Shown here: one piece after another, positions 48,698 through 58,533 of the stretch | Layout of the letters: each line of letters starts with the position of its first letter | How positions within the stretch are numbered: the first letter of the stretch is position 1 | From: an uncultured Paracoccaceae bacterium | Lineage (GTDB): Bacteria > Pseudomonadota > Alphaproteobacteria > Rhodobacterales > Rhodobacteraceae | Reading direction: 5' to 3' | Assembly (NCBI GenBank): GCA_937872465.1 | Contig: CALMSR010000029.1 | Location: 95,135-159,134, forward strand | DNA: 64,000 bases | Program-made: the position numbers and the translations under genes | The notes under the pieces: model-generated | The model's database searches: none | The model's input: only the letters and a program-made list of their open reading frames with translations | Told to the model about the DNA's origin: nothing

Positions 48698-50092
48698 ATG
48701 AACGACAGCAGCGGCTCGAACGCGATGTGGGGCGGGCGCTTCGCCGCCGGGCCCGACGCGATCATGGAAGCGATCAATGCCTCGATCGGCTTCGACCGGC
48801 GCCTTGCCGCCCAGGACATCGAGGCGAGCCGCGCCCATGCCGCCATGCTCGGCGCCACGGGCATCGTGAGTGTTAGCGATGCGGAGACGATCCGGGAAGG
48901 CCTGCTCACGGTCTTGTCAGAGATCGAGGCGGGCGCCTTTCCCTTCTCCGCGGCGCTCGAGGACATTCACATGAACGTGGAGAGCCGGCTGAAGGCGCTG
49001 ATCGGCGAGCCCGCCGGGCGGCTGCACACCGCGCGGTCGCGCAACGACCAGGTGGCGACCGACTTCCGGCTCTGGGTCCGCGGCCAGTGCGACGCCGCGA
49101 TCGCGGGCCTGACGGCGCTGATGCAGGCGCTGGTGGCCCAGGCCGAGGCGGGGGCCGAGCTGGTGATGCCGGGCTTCACCCATCTGCAGGTTGCCCAGCC
49201 GGTGACCTGGGGCCATCACATGCTGGCCTATGTGGAGATGCTCGACCGGGACCGGGGCCGCTTCGCGGATGCGCGCGCGCGCATGAACGAGAGCCCTCTC
49301 GGGGCGGCGGCGCTGGCGGGCACCTCCTTTCCCATCGACCGGGACGCCACCGCGGCGGCGCTCGGCTTCGACCGGCCGATGGCCAATTCGCTCGATGCGG
49401 TGAGCGACCGGGACTTCGCGCTGGAATTCCTCGCCGCGGCGAGCATCTGCGCCACGCATCTGAGCCGCTTCGCGGAGGAGCTGGTGATCTGGTCCTCGGC
49501 GCAGTTCCGCTTCGTGACCTTCAGCGACCGGTTCTCGACCGGGTCGAGCATCATGCCGCAGAAGAAGAACCCCGATGCCGCCGAGCTGGTGCGTGCCAAG
49601 GTCGGGCGCATCACCGGGGCGTTGGTGGCTCTCTTGACAGTGATGAAGGGGCTACCCCTAGCCTATTCCAAGGACATGCAGGAGGACAAGGAGGCGGTCT
49701 TCGACGCCGCAGACGCGCTGATGCTGGCGCTGGCGGCGATGGAGGGCATGGTGCGAGACCTCGCGCCGAACGCGGCGGCGCTGCGGGCGGCGGCGGCGAG
49801 CGGCTTCTCGACGGCCACCGATCTCGCGGACTGGCTGGTGCGCAGCCTCGGCCTGCCGTTTCGCGAGGCGCATCACGTCACCGGAACGCTGGTGCGGCGC
49901 GCCGAGGAGCGCGGGGTCGATCTGCCCGACCTGACGCTTCAAGAGATGCAGGCGGTGCATCCGGGCATTTCCGCGGAGGTTTATCGGGTCTTGGGAGTGG
50001 ACAACTCTGTGGCGAGTAGGGCAAGCTACGGCGGCACGGCACCCGTCCGGGTGCGCGCCCAGGTCCGCCGCTGGCAGGAAGCGCTCGCGTGA
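48698..50092 (+). CDS. argH: argininosuccinate lyase
   Basis: The 464-residue enzyme splits argininosuccinate into arginine and fumarate. The fumarase-superfamily signature [12 protein letters not shown] lies near residues 283-294, and the N-terminal [11 protein letters not shown] and the [18 protein letters not shown] block are present. Length is typical. ATG 48698 follows GGGGCAGGA. The stop overlaps GTG 50089 (GTGA), a possible start of the small lipoprotein gene. Confidence 0.96.
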   Translation: MNDSSGSNAMWGGRFAAGPDAIMEAINASIGFDRRLAAQDIEASRAHAAMLGATGIVSVSDAETIREGLLTVLSEIEAGAFPFSAALEDIHMNVESRLKALIGEPAGRLHTARSRNDQVATDFRLWVRGQCDAAIAGLTALMQALVAQAEAGAELVMPGFTHLQVAQPVTWGHHMLAYVEMLDRDRGRFADARARMNESPLGAAALAGTSFPIDRDATAAALGFDRPMANSLDAVSDRDFALEFLAAASICATHLSRFAEELVIWSSAQFRFVTFSDRFSTGSSIMPQKKNPDAAELVRAKVGRITGALVALLTVMKGLPLAYSKDMQEDKEAVFDAADALMLALAAMEGMVRDLAPNAAALRAAAASGFSTATDLADWLVRSLGLPFREAHHVTGTLVRRAEERGVDLPDLTLQEMQAVHPGISAEVYRVLGVDNSVASRASYGGTAPVRVRAQVRRWQEALA

Positions 50093-50100
50093 GGGCCGGG

Positions 50101-50208
50101 ATGCGGGTCCGGATCGGTCTCTGCCTCGCGCTGGCGGCGCTGGCGGCCTGCGGGATCAAGGGCGCGCCCAGCGCCCCGGAGCCCGCGGCAGTCCCGAGCC
50201 CCGGCTGA
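50101..50208 (+). CDS. small lipoprotein, LptM-like
   Basis: A 35-residue (39 from GTG 50089) peptide made of a lipoprotein signal, MRVRIGLCLALAALAACG, with the lipobox Leu-Ala-Ala-Cys, then GIKGAPSAPEP and a short Pro-rich tail. The Cys-Gly-x-Lys-Gly start after lipidation is the hallmark of LptM (YifL), which helps assemble the LptD LPS translocon; Enterobacteria keep it beside dapF, and here it lies between argH and lysA. LptM is longer in E. coli, so the name is tentative. Confidence 0.75.
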   Translation: MRVRIGLCLALAALAACGIKGAPSAPEPAAVPSPG

Positions 50209-50264
50209 GGCGGCGGCGCGCGGGATCTCCGTGGCCGGCCCCGAATCCGTCGAAAGGTCCATCG

Positions 50265-50810
50265 ATGCTCCAGGCTCTCCAGCGCAGTCTTCTCGCCACC
50301 GTCCTCGTCCTCGCCGCGGCGCTGCCCGCGCTGGCGGGCGGGCCGGTGCTCGTCACCGTGACCGGGGCGGTCGGCAGTACCAACCGCGGCCCCTTCGATG
50401 CGGGATACGACAAGCTCTTCGCCTTCAACGACGTGACCTTCGAGCGGGCCATGGAGTTCGATGTGGATGCGCTCCGGGCGCTGCCGCAGACGACCGTGAC
50501 CACGGATTTCCCGAAGGACGGGCCGGAGGTGACCTTCACCGGTCCGGCGCTGGCGGAGGTGCTGGCGGCGGCGCAGGCCCAGGGCGAGACGGTGACGATC
50601 CAGGCGATGGACGGCTATGCGGTCGAGATCCCGATGGCGGAGATCGTCGGCATGGGCGCGGTGGTGGCGATCGAGCGCGACGGCAAGCCGCTCGGGATCG
50701 GGAGCTTCGGGCCGACACAGATCGTCTTCCCGCGCTCCGAGCGCGCCGACCTCGCCGACATGCCCGACGATTGGTGGGTCTGGCAGATCTATCACATCAA
50801 GGTCGAGTGA
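50265..50810 (+). CDS. exported molybdopterin-oxidoreductase-domain-like protein
   Basis: A 181-residue protein with a signal peptide (cleavage near ALAGG, residue 25). The mature part looks like a small sulfite-oxidase-type cofactor-binding domain (ALAEVLAAAQAQ, TIQAMDGYAVEIPMAEI, GIGSFGPTQIVFPRSE, and DDWWVWQIYHIKVE at the end). The cysteine that would bind molybdenum is absent, so it is probably not an enzyme by itself. It lies between the LptM-like gene and lysA. Confidence 0.7.
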   Translation: MLQALQRSLLATVLVLAAALPALAGGPVLVTVTGAVGSTNRGPFDAGYDKLFAFNDVTFERAMEFDVDALRALPQTTVTTDFPKDGPEVTFTGPALAEVLAAAQAQGETVTIQAMDGYAVEIPMAEIVGMGAVVAIERDGKPLGIGSFGPTQIVFPRSERADLADMPDDWWVWQIYHIKVE

Positions 50811-50867
50811 CCGGATCGCGAGGGCCCGTTTCGGGGCCGGCCCCGTAGGGCGATCGCATGCGCTGGT

Positions 50868-50915
50868 GTCTCGGGCGCTTCGCACCCGCCCTCGTCTTGG
50901 CGAGGGGAGGTCGGA
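50868..50915 (+). repeat. family B intergenic repeat, copy B5 (partial)
   Basis: GGGCGCTTCGCACCCGCC and CCCTCGTCTTG match the right half of B3 closely, but the left half is missing. The rest of the 309-base gap before lysA (50811-51119) is GC-rich with no convincing frame. Confidence 0.6.
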
Positions 50916-51119
50916 GACGAATGGGATGAGCTCCGGATGCGGGCGCCCCGGGCCGCCGGCGCGCGCGGCGTTGTAGCGGCCATTCCTCTCGGATAGGGTT
51001 CGCCCTCCGCGGCCGGGTCGATCGCCGGGCCGTTCCACCCGCCTTCCGAGAGGGGTTGCGCGCATGGCCGCTTTCGCCTTCCTGCCGCCGCCGGCGCCCG
51101 GCGGTTCCCCGGCCGCCTG

Positions 51120-52418
51120 ATGGACCATTTCCTCTATCGCGACAGCGTGCTTCACGCCGAGGACGTGCCGCTGCCGGAGATCGCCGCGGCGGTGGGCACG
51201 CCGGTCTATGTCTATTCCGCGGCGACGCTGACGCGGCACTACCGGGTCTTCGAGGAGGCGCTCGCCGGCCTGCCGCATCTGATCTGCTATGCGATGAAGG
51301 CCAATTCCAACCTCGCCGTTCTGCGGCTGATGGCCTCGCTCGGGGCCGGGATGGACGTGGTCTCGGAGGGCGAGTACCGCCGGGCGAAGGCCGCGGGCGT
51401 TCCGGGCGAGCGGATCGTCTTCTCCGGTGTGGGCAAGAACCGCGGCGAGATGCGCCTCGCGCTCGCCGGCGGGATCCGGCAGTTCAACGTGGAATCCGAG
51501 CCCGAGCTCATCGCGCTGAACGAGGTGGCGCTGTCGCTCGGCCTGCGGGCGCCGATCGCCATCCGGGTGAACCCGGACGTGGATGCGCGCACCCATGCCA
51601 AGATCGCCACCGGCAAGTCGGAGAACAAGTTCGGGGTGCCGATCGCGCGCGCCCGCGCCGCCTATGCCGAGGCCGCCGCCCTGCCGGGCATCGAGGTCGT
51701 GGGCATCGACGTGCATATCGGCAGCCAGCTGACCGAGCTCGCGCCCTATGCCGCGGCCTTCGCCAAGGTTGCGGAGCTGACCGACGTGCTCCGGGCCGAC
51801 GGGCACGACATCCGGCGGCTCGATCTCGGCGGGGGCCTCGGCATTCCCTACCGCCGCTCGAACGACGCGCCGCCGCTGCCCTTCGACTACGGCGAGGTGG
51901 TGCGGCGCTGCGTCGGCCATCTCGGCTGTGAGATCGAGATCGAGCCGGGGCGGCTGATCGCCGGAAATGCCGGGATCCTGCTGGCGCGGGTGATCTGGCG
52001 CAAGGCGGGCGAGGGGCGCGACTTCCTGATCCTCGACGCGGCGATGAACGACCTGGTCCGCCCGGCGATGTACGACGCCTGGCACGACGTCATCCCGGTC
52101 GAGGAACCCGTGGCCGGGGCGGAGCTCGCGCCCGTCGACATCGTCGGCCCGGTCTGCGAGACCGGCGACACATTCGCCCGCGGCCGGCCCATGCCGCCGC
52201 TCGGTGCGGAGGACCTGGTGGCCTTCCGCTCCGCCGGCGCCTATGGCGCGGTGATGGCCTCGGAATACAACTCCCGGCCGCTGGTGCCGGAGGTGCTGGT
52301 CTCGGGCGATCACTTCGCCGTGGTGCGGGCGCGGCCGAGCTTTGACGAAATGCTGAACCGCGATACCATCCCCGAATGGCTCGGCCTGGGGCCGGACCGG
52401 GGAGAGCGGAGCGGATGA
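51120..52418 (+). CDS. lysA: diaminopimelate decarboxylase
   Basis: The 432-residue PLP enzyme forms lysine from meso-diaminopimelate. The PLP lysine is Lys60 in CYAMKANSN, the HIGSQ motif and LDLGGGLGIPY bind the cofactor, and GPVCETGDTFARGR supplies active-site residues from the second subunit. Length is usual. Its stop overlaps the ATG of the DUF4175 gene (ATGA). Confidence 0.96.
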   Translation: MDHFLYRDSVLHAEDVPLPEIAAAVGTPVYVYSAATLTRHYRVFEEALAGLPHLICYAMKANSNLAVLRLMASLGAGMDVVSEGEYRRAKAAGVPGERIVFSGVGKNRGEMRLALAGGIRQFNVESEPELIALNEVALSLGLRAPIAIRVNPDVDARTHAKIATGKSENKFGVPIARARAAYAEAAALPGIEVVGIDVHIGSQLTELAPYAAAFAKVAELTDVLRADGHDIRRLDLGGGLGIPYRRSNDAPPLPFDYGEVVRRCVGHLGCEIEIEPGRLIAGNAGILLARVIWRKAGEGRDFLILDAAMNDLVRPAMYDAWHDVIPVEEPVAGAELAPVDIVGPVCETGDTFARGRPMPPLGAEDLVAFRSAGAYGAVMASEYNSRPLVPEVLVSGDHFAVVRARPSFDEMLNRDTIPEWLGLGPDRGERSG

Positions 52419-54925
52419 AGCGCGGCAGGACAGGTCGGGCGCCGGAGGATCCCTTCCGGAAACTCGTGGCACGGAGCCGCCGCGCCATGGTTCTGGAGGG
52501 GCTGCTGCGCGCCTTCTGGCCGCTGGCGGCCTTTCTCGCCGCCGCCTGGGCCGCCTTCGCCTTCGGGATCGCCGAGGCGCTGACCCGGCCGCAGATGCTG
52601 GCGGCGCTGGGCGCGCTGGGGCTCGCGGCGCTCGGTCTCGCGCTCTGGGGCTTGCGGCACTTCCGCTGGCCGAGCCGGGCGGCGGCGCGGGCGCGGCTCG
52701 ACGCGGGCCTGCCGGGGCGGCCGCTGGAGACGCTGGAGGACCGGCCGGCCATCGGGCGCGACGATCCCGGGGCGCAGGCGGTCTGGGCGGCGCATCGCGC
52801 GCGCATGGCCCGGATCGCGGCGACGGCGCGGGCGCTGCGCCCGGACCTGCGGCTTGCCGCCCGCGATCCCTGGGCGCTGCGGCTGGCGGCGCTGGTCGCG
52901 GTCGTCGCGGCGCTGGTCTTCGCGCGGGACCCGGCGGTCGAATCGGTTTCCGCCGCGCTCGCCCCGGATGCGGCGGCCAATGTCGCGGCCGGGCCGAGCT
53001 ACGAGGGCTGGGCGGAGCCGCCGGTCTATTCCGGCCGGCCGACGCTCTATCTCTCCGAGGTCTCGGGCGCGGCGCCGGTCTCGCTGCCGCAGGGGACGCG
53101 GATCACCCTGCGGGTCTATGGCTCGCCGGAGAGCTTCGATCTCTCCGAGGCGGTCTCGGGTTCCTCGGCGCGGCTGGCCGAGGCCGCGCCCGGCATCGCC
53201 TGCGCCGAGTTCGAGCTGGCGCGCGACGGTTCGGTCACCCTGCGGCGGGGCGACGGGCCGCTCGCCGAATGGACCTTCCTGGCCGAGCCGGACGCCGCGC
53301 CGACGATCACGCTGGCCGAGCCCGTCGCCGGCGAGCCCATGGGCGAGACCAGGATCGTCTACCGGGCCGAGGACGATTACGGAATCGTGGGCGCGCGCGC
53401 CGAGATCGCGCTCGATCTCGACCGCGTGGATCGCCGCTACGGGCTGCGGGCGGCGCCGGAGGAGCGGCCGGCGCTCGCGGTCGAGCTGCCCCTGCCGATG
53501 GCGCGGACTGCCGCGGAGGTGGAAGAGACCCTGGTCGAGGATTTCAGCCAGCATCCCTGGGCCGGGCTGCCGGTGACGATCCGCCTCACCGCCGAGGATG
53601 CGATCGGGCAGACCGGGGTCGCGGAGGGGATCGCCACGATCCTGCCGGGGCGCAGGTTCTACGACCCTCTGGCGGCGGCGTTGATCGAGCAGCGGCGCGA
53701 CCTGCTCTGGTCCGAGGCGAACGCTTGGCGGGTCCTGCAGGTGCTGCGCGCGGTGAGCTACCGGCCCGAGACGGTCTTCGACAATACGCGGGCCTATCTC
53801 GTCATGCGCATGGCGCTGCGGCGGCTGGCGGGCGCGACCGAGGCCGGCACCGTTCCCTCGATCCGCGACGAGGTCGCCGAGGCGCTGTGGCTGGCGGCGG
53901 TCCTGCTCGAGGACGGCAATCTCGGCGATGCCGCCGAGCGGCTCGCGCGCGCCAAGGAGCGGCTGGCCGAGGCGCTGCGCAACGACGCCAGCGACGAGGA
54001 GATCGCGCGGCTGATGGACGAGCTGCGCGACGCGACCCGCGACTACATGGAGCAGCTGGCGCGGGAGGCGATCGAGCGCGGCCAGACGCAGCAGGCCGAG
54101 CGCCAGCAGGGTCAGCCCATGAGCCAGGACCAGATCCAGGCGCTGATGGACCGCATCCAGGAATTGAGCGAGCAGGGGCGCAAGGCCGAGGCTGAGGCGC
54201 TTCTGGAGATGCTCCAGCAGATGCTCGAGAACATGGAGATGCAGCTCGCCGAGGGCCAGTCGGGAAGCGGCGAGGGCAGCCCGGGACAGCAGTCGATGCA
54301 GGGGCTCGCTGATGCGCTGCGCGAGCAGCAGGGGCTCGCCGACGAGAGCTTCCAGCAGCTCCAGCGCGAGTTCCGGCAGGGCCAGCTGGGGCAGGGCATG
54401 CCCGAGGGCGAGCCGGACGAGGGCGGTGCCGGCGAGGGGCCGATGGACCTCGCCCAGCGTCAGGAGGCGCTGCGCCAGCTGATGGATGCCTTGCGCGACG
54501 GCCTGCCCGGCGCCGCCGGCGACGCGGTGCGCGAGGCGCTGCGCGAGGCGGAGCGCAACATGGGCGAGGCCCGCGACGGGCTGGAGGAGGGCGATACCTC
54601 CGGCGCGCTCGATCGCCAGGCCGAGGCGATCGACGACCTGCGCGAGGGGATGCGGGCGCTCGGCGAGGACCTGCGGCGGGCCGAGGCCGGCGGCGACCAG
54701 CAGGGCGCCGCGAGCGGCCAGGCGAGCGCGGATCGCAGCGACGATCCGCTCGGCCGCCCGGTGGGGACTCGCGGCAGCCTCGGCACCAACCAGCGGCTCC
54801 TGCCGGAGGCCGATGCCGCGGCGCGGGCGCGCGCCATCCTCGACGAGATCCGCCGCCGGGCCGGCGACCTTGGCCGTCCAGAGCTCGAGCTCGACTACCT
54901 GCGCCGGCTGCTCGACCAGTTCTGA
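52415..54925 (+). CDS. TIGR02302 / DUF4175 family membrane protein
   Basis: The 836-residue protein has three N-terminal membrane segments (within about residues 25-165), a beta-rich periplasmic region (about 170-420), and a long glutamine-rich helical C-terminal half (about 500-800) full of EALLEMLQQMLENM-like heptads. This is the DUF4175/TIGR02302 family, conserved in alphaproteobacteria next to lysA; its function is unknown. A structural or envelope role is likely from the layout. ATG 52415 overlaps the lysA stop and has GGGGAGAG upstream. Confidence 0.85.
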   Translation: MKRGRTGRAPEDPFRKLVARSRRAMVLEGLLRAFWPLAAFLAAAWAAFAFGIAEALTRPQMLAALGALGLAALGLALWGLRHFRWPSRAAARARLDAGLPGRPLETLEDRPAIGRDDPGAQAVWAAHRARMARIAATARALRPDLRLAARDPWALRLAALVAVVAALVFARDPAVESVSAALAPDAAANVAAGPSYEGWAEPPVYSGRPTLYLSEVSGAAPVSLPQGTRITLRVYGSPESFDLSEAVSGSSARLAEAAPGIACAEFELARDGSVTLRRGDGPLAEWTFLAEPDAAPTITLAEPVAGEPMGETRIVYRAEDDYGIVGARAEIALDLDRVDRRYGLRAAPEERPALAVELPLPMARTAAEVEETLVEDFSQHPWAGLPVTIRLTAEDAIGQTGVAEGIATILPGRRFYDPLAAALIEQRRDLLWSEANAWRVLQVLRAVSYRPETVFDNTRAYLVMRMALRRLAGATEAGTVPSIRDEVAEALWLAAVLLEDGNLGDAAERLARAKERLAEALRNDASDEEIARLMDELRDATRDYMEQLAREAIERGQTQQAERQQGQPMSQDQIQALMDRIQELSEQGRKAEAEALLEMLQQMLENMEMQLAEGQSGSGEGSPGQQSMQGLADALREQQGLADESFQQLQREFRQGQLGQGMPEGEPDEGGAGEGPMDLAQRQEALRQLMDALRDGLPGAAGDAVREALREAERNMGEARDGLEEGDTSGALDRQAEAIDDLREGMRALGEDLRRAEAGGDQQGAASGQASADRSDDPLGRPVGTRGSLGTNQRLLPEADAAARARAILDEIRRRAGDLGRPELELDYLRRLLDQF

Positions 54926-54943
54926 TCCGGGCTTCCCTCGCGA

Positions 54944-55690
54944 TCAGGCCCGGTTGACGATGGCGGCGAGGCCTTCCGCGAGGCGCTGCCGCAGGTCGTC
55001 GACGAATTGCACATAGGCATCGATCGCCGGCGCCGCCTGGGGCAGGCGTGCCACGATCAGGTCGTGGAAGTTGTAGACCGCGAGCGCCAGGACGAAGACG
55101 GCGAGGACGCTGGCGAGCCCCTTGGCGAAGCGGCTCTGCGCTGGCGCCTCCGGTGGCGGGGCGTCCGGGTCGACCGTCAGATCGAGGCGCGAGGCGGAAC
55201 GTGCCGGCGCGGGCTCGGCCGGCGCAGGCTCGGCCGCGTTTTCGGCGGCGGGCGGCGCGTCTCTGCCTTCGGGCACGGCGCGGGGTTGCGGGACGCCGGG
55301 CGGCAAGGGCGCGGCCGCGGCGGCCGCATCTGCCGTCGCGGTGTCGCTCGCGGCGGTGGTGGGTGCCTCGACGTCGGCGGGGTCGGAATCGGCTGCGGCG
55401 GCCGGGCTTTCCCAGACGAAGACTTCGCCGGAATCCGGATCCTCCGCGTCACGCCCGGCGGTCTCCGGCGGCGGGGGCGCGGCGGGCTGCGGGACGGGGA
55501 CGGGACGCGGCCGCGACGACCAGGCCTCGAGCCGCTCGATGATCCGGTCCTCGCTCGGCTGGGGATCCTGCGCCGGATTGACGAACCAGCGCGTGTGGCA
55601 GGCGGTGCATTGCACATGCCGGCCGCCCTGCGGGATCAAATGCGCCGCGACCTCGTATGCGGCACCGCAGCTCGGACATTTCAGGCGCAT
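54944..55690 (-). CDS. zinc-ribbon (MJ0042-type) single-pass membrane protein
   Basis: A 248-residue protein. Cys5/Cys8 and Cys28/Cys31 (LKCPSC and VQCTAC) form an MJ0042-type zinc ribbon. A Pro/Ala/Glu-rich, disordered linker follows (about 60-185), then one membrane helix (about 190-212) and a short C-terminal tail. Such proteins usually sit beside ftsE in Rhodobacterales, as here, with ftsE divergent. The ribbon would be cytoplasmic. Function is not known. Confidence 0.85.
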   Translation of the reverse strand: MRLKCPSCGAAYEVAAHLIPQGGRHVQCTACHTRWFVNPAQDPQPSEDRIIERLEAWSSRPRPVPVPQPAAPPPPETAGRDAEDPDSGEVFVWESPAAAADSDPADVEAPTTAASDTATADAAAAAAPLPPGVPQPRAVPEGRDAPPAAENAAEPAPAEPAPARSASRLDLTVDPDAPPPEAPAQSRFAKGLASVLAVFVLALAVYNFHDLIVARLPQAAPAIDAYVQFVDDLRQRLAEGLAAIVNRA

Positions 55691-55845
55691 CGCGGTTCCA
55701 GTTCGGCCCGGGGGGCTGCAACTCGCCGCATCGGCGAATCGGGCCGGACCCTTCTAGCGGTGACGTCTCTTCATTCCAAGTCGCGGGCAGGTTGCGCGCC
55801 TGCGGCGGCCATGTATAAGGCCCGCGGAAGGCGTCGGAGGACCCC

Positions 55846-56523
55846 GTGATCGAATTCGAGAATGTGGGGTTCAGCTACGGGAAGGCGGCGATCCTCGAGG
55901 ACGCCAACCTGGCCATCGCCCCGGGGTCCTTCCATTTCCTCGTCGGGCCGTCCGGGGCGGGGAAGACGACGTTCCTGCGCCTCTGCTATCTCGACCTGGT
56001 GCCTACGAGCGGGCATCTGCGCTTCTTCGGGCGACGCATCTCGGCCCGCGACCGGAACGCCATCGCGGATCTGCGCCGGGCGGTCGGGGTGGTGCATCAG
56101 GATTGCCGGTTCATCGATCACCTGCCGCTGATCGAGAACATCGCGCTGCCGCTCCGGGTGAGCGGCGTCGAGATGCGCGAGCGGGCCGACGACCTCGCGG
56201 CGCTCTTGGAATGGGTCGACCTGACCGACCGGATCGACGCGCTGCCGAGCGAATTGTCCGGCGGCGAGCGCCAGCGCGCCGCGGTGGCGCGGGCGGTGAT
56301 CCTGAGCCCGGAGATGATCCTCGCCGACGAGCCGACGGGCAACATCGACTGGGACATGTCCATGCGGCTCCTGACGCTGCTCGTGGAGCTGAACCGCATG
56401 GGCAAAACCGTCCTGATCGCCACCCACGACCTGAACCTGATCCGCGCCGCCAAGGCCCGGGTGCAGGCCCGGGTGCTGCGGTTGTCGGACGGGCGGATCC
56501 TGCCGGCCGGAGCCGATCTGTGA
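55846..56523 (+). CDS. ftsE: cell division ATP-binding protein FtsE
   Basis: The 225-residue ABC ATPase drives FtsX to activate peptidoglycan hydrolases at the septum. Walker A GPSGAGKTT is at 34-42, the signature LSGGERQR is near 139-146, and Walker B LADEPTGNID follows. Its TGA overlaps the GTG start of ftsX (GTGA), so the pair is translationally coupled. Confidence 0.95.
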   Translation: MIEFENVGFSYGKAAILEDANLAIAPGSFHFLVGPSGAGKTTFLRLCYLDLVPTSGHLRFFGRRISARDRNAIADLRRAVGVVHQDCRFIDHLPLIENIALPLRVSGVEMRERADDLAALLEWVDLTDRIDALPSELSGGERQRAAVARAVILSPEMILADEPTGNIDWDMSMRLLTLLVELNRMGKTVLIATHDLNLIRAAKARVQARVLRLSDGRILPAGADL

Positions 56524-57422
56524 GCGCGCCGGCGTCGGGGCGTCGGAGGCGCTCGCGGTTCGGCGCGGCGGACCGGATCGTGCCGCCGGGGGCGCAATCG
56601 GCGCGCTCGGTGGGGGTGATGGCGGCGATCCTCGCCTTCTTCGCGGCGGTCGCGCTGGCGCTGGCGCTGGCCGCCGGGCGGCTGGCCGAGAATTGGGCGG
56701 GCGAGCTCGCCGAGACCGCCACGCTGCAGATCTTCACCGACGAGCCGGATGTGGAGGATCAGGCGCGGGCGGCGCTCAACGTGCTGCGCACCACGCCGGG
56801 CGTGCGCTCGGTGCGCATGATCGAGGTTGAGGAGCAGCGCGCCCTGCTCGAGCCCTGGCTGGGGCCGGAAGCCGCACTGGACGGCCTGCCGCTGCCGCTT
56901 CTCATCGATGTCGGGCTCGATTCGGCGGCATTCGACCGCGAGAGCCTGGAGCTGCGGCTCGCGGCCGAGGCGCCGGCGGCGGTCTTCGACGACCACGGCG
57001 CCTGGCGCGGGCCCCTGGTGCTGACCGCCGAGCGGCTGCGGGTCTTCGCGCTGGCCTCTCTCGGTCTGCTGGCGCTCTGCTTCGCGGCGGCGCTGAGCCT
57101 CGCCGCCCATGCCGCGATCGCGGCGAGCGGCCAGGTCATCCAGACGCTGCGGCTGGTGGGCGCGCGCGACGGCTTCGTCGCCTCGGCCTTCACCCGGCGC
57201 TTCGCGCTGCAGGCGGGGATCGGCGCGGCGGTCGGGACCGCCCTGGGGCTGGTCCTGCTGGCGCTGCTGCCCCAGGCGAGCGAGCCGGGATTCTTCCTCG
57301 TGGGGATCGGGCTCGCCGGCTGGCACTGGATCCTGCCGCTCGCGATCCCGGTCGCGAGCGCCGGTATCGCCTGGGCGGCGACCGCCCGGGCGGTCCGGCG
57401 CAACCTGCTCAAGTGGAGCTAG
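56520..57422 (+). CDS. ftsX: cell division protein FtsX
   Basis: The 300-residue membrane partner of FtsE has four membrane segments: one after a basic N-terminal stretch (about 35-55) and three near the C-terminus (about 165-290). The periplasmic domain between them (about 60-150) recruits amidase activators. The region TLRLVGARDGFVASAFTRRF is the conserved FtsX cytoplasmic motif. The start GTG 56520 is set by the overlap with ftsE and matches the usual length. Confidence 0.93.
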   Translation: MSAPASGRRRRSRFGAADRIVPPGAQSARSVGVMAAILAFFAAVALALALAAGRLAENWAGELAETATLQIFTDEPDVEDQARAALNVLRTTPGVRSVRMIEVEEQRALLEPWLGPEAALDGLPLPLLIDVGLDSAAFDRESLELRLAAEAPAAVFDDHGAWRGPLVLTAERLRVFALASLGLLALCFAAALSLAAHAAIAASGQVIQTLRLVGARDGFVASAFTRRFALQAGIGAAVGTALGLVLLALLPQASEPGFFLVGIGLAGWHWILPLAIPVASAGIAWAATARAVRRNLLKWS

Positions 57423-57430
57423 GGGACCCG

Positions 57431-58171
57431 ATGATGCTGCTGATCCGCTCGCTTCTCTTCGATGTCTGCCTCTACGGGCTGATGGCGGTCATGGGCATCT
57501 GCTGCGCGCCGATGGCGATCTGGTCGGTGGACGGCGCCTATCTGGCGATCAAGGCCTATTGCCGCGCCGTCTTCTGGTGCCTGCGCGTGATCTGCGGCCT
57601 GAAAGTCGAAGTGCGCGGGACCATCCCCTCGGGCGACGTGATCGTCTGTTCCAAGCACCAGTCGTTTCTCGACATCCTCATCCTTTCGTCGGTGCTGCCG
57701 CGGGCGAAGTTCATCATGAAGAAGGAGCTGCGCTGGGCGCCGGTGCTCGGGCTCTATGCGCTGCGCATCGGCTCCACGCCGGTCAATCGCGGCCAGCGGG
57801 CCAAGGCCATGCGCGACATGGTCGCCCATGTGGAGCGCGGCGAGGCGAGTGCGGGGCAGCTGGTGATCTATCCGCAAGGCACGCGGGTCGCGCCGGGGGC
57901 CCGCCGGCCCTACAAGGTCGGGGCGGGGGTCCTCTACGAGCGGCTGGGCAGGCCCTGCGTGCCGGCGGCCACCAATGTCGGGGTGTTCTGGGGCCGGCGC
58001 AGCCATCTGCGGCGGCCCGGGACGGCGGTGCTGGAATTCCTCGAGCCGATCCCGGCGGGCCTGGGCGTCGCGGAATTCATGGCCCGGATCGAGCCGCTGG
58101 TCGAGGCGCATTCGGACCGGCTGATGCGCGAGGCAGGCTTCGACCCCGGTGCGGAGCCCTCGGCGGCCTGA
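57431..58171 (+). CDS. plsC: 1-acyl-sn-glycerol-3-phosphate acyltransferase
   Basis: The 246-residue PlsC-type enzyme makes phosphatidic acid from lysophosphatidic acid. The acyl-transfer motif HQSFLD (H-x4-D) is at 76-81, and the substrate-binding motif reads YPQGTR rather than the commoner PEGTR. An N-terminal hydrophobic region anchors it. ATG 57431 with AGGGGA upstream was preferred to GTG 57413, which overlaps ftsX. It follows ftsX by eight bases in one operon. Confidence 0.9.
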   Translation: MMLLIRSLLFDVCLYGLMAVMGICCAPMAIWSVDGAYLAIKAYCRAVFWCLRVICGLKVEVRGTIPSGDVIVCSKHQSFLDILILSSVLPRAKFIMKKELRWAPVLGLYALRIGSTPVNRGQRAKAMRDMVAHVERGEASAGQLVIYPQGTRVAPGARRPYKVGAGVLYERLGRPCVPAATNVGVFWGRRSHLRRPGTAVLEFLEPIPAGLGVAEFMARIEPLVEAHSDRLMREAGFDPGAEPSAA

Positions 58172-58237
58172 GGCCGCTGGCGGGTCCGAGCAGCGACCCC
58201 TGACGCCAAAGCCTCCTGCGCGTGTCGATGGTCGCTT

Positions 58238-58465
58238 GCCCGATCGACCGGTGTCGATCGGGCCGCGCCGGCCCTGCCGGGGGCCGGCGCGCTTTGCACG
58301 CCGTCCAGGGCCGACGCGTCCCGACCCTCGACCGACGGTGACGCTGCACCTCCCTCGCCCTGCGGCTCGCGCCTCCGGGCGACCGGACCGGGCAAGGCGC
58401 CGCCGGCGCCTCGCCTTTTCGGCCCGGGGGAAGGTGGTGCGGGCCGCGCGGGGCGCGGCCTTCTT
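58238..58465 (-). repeat. family A intergenic repeat, copy A3 (near full length)
   Basis: Reverse copy of A1 with all hairpins: GCCCGATCG/CGATCGGGC around a changed loop, GCGCCGGCCC/GGGCCGGCGC (one pair shifted), and GGCCGCGCGGGGCGCGGCC at its end. It fills most of the gap between the convergent plsC and accA genes; the rest of 58172-58533 shows no gene. Confidence 0.8.
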
Positions 58466-58533
58466 GCCAGCGCGCCGCCGCGGGAAGCGGCACCTTTCAG
58501 GCGCGGGGCGCTGGCAAGGGTGCCTCGGGCCGA

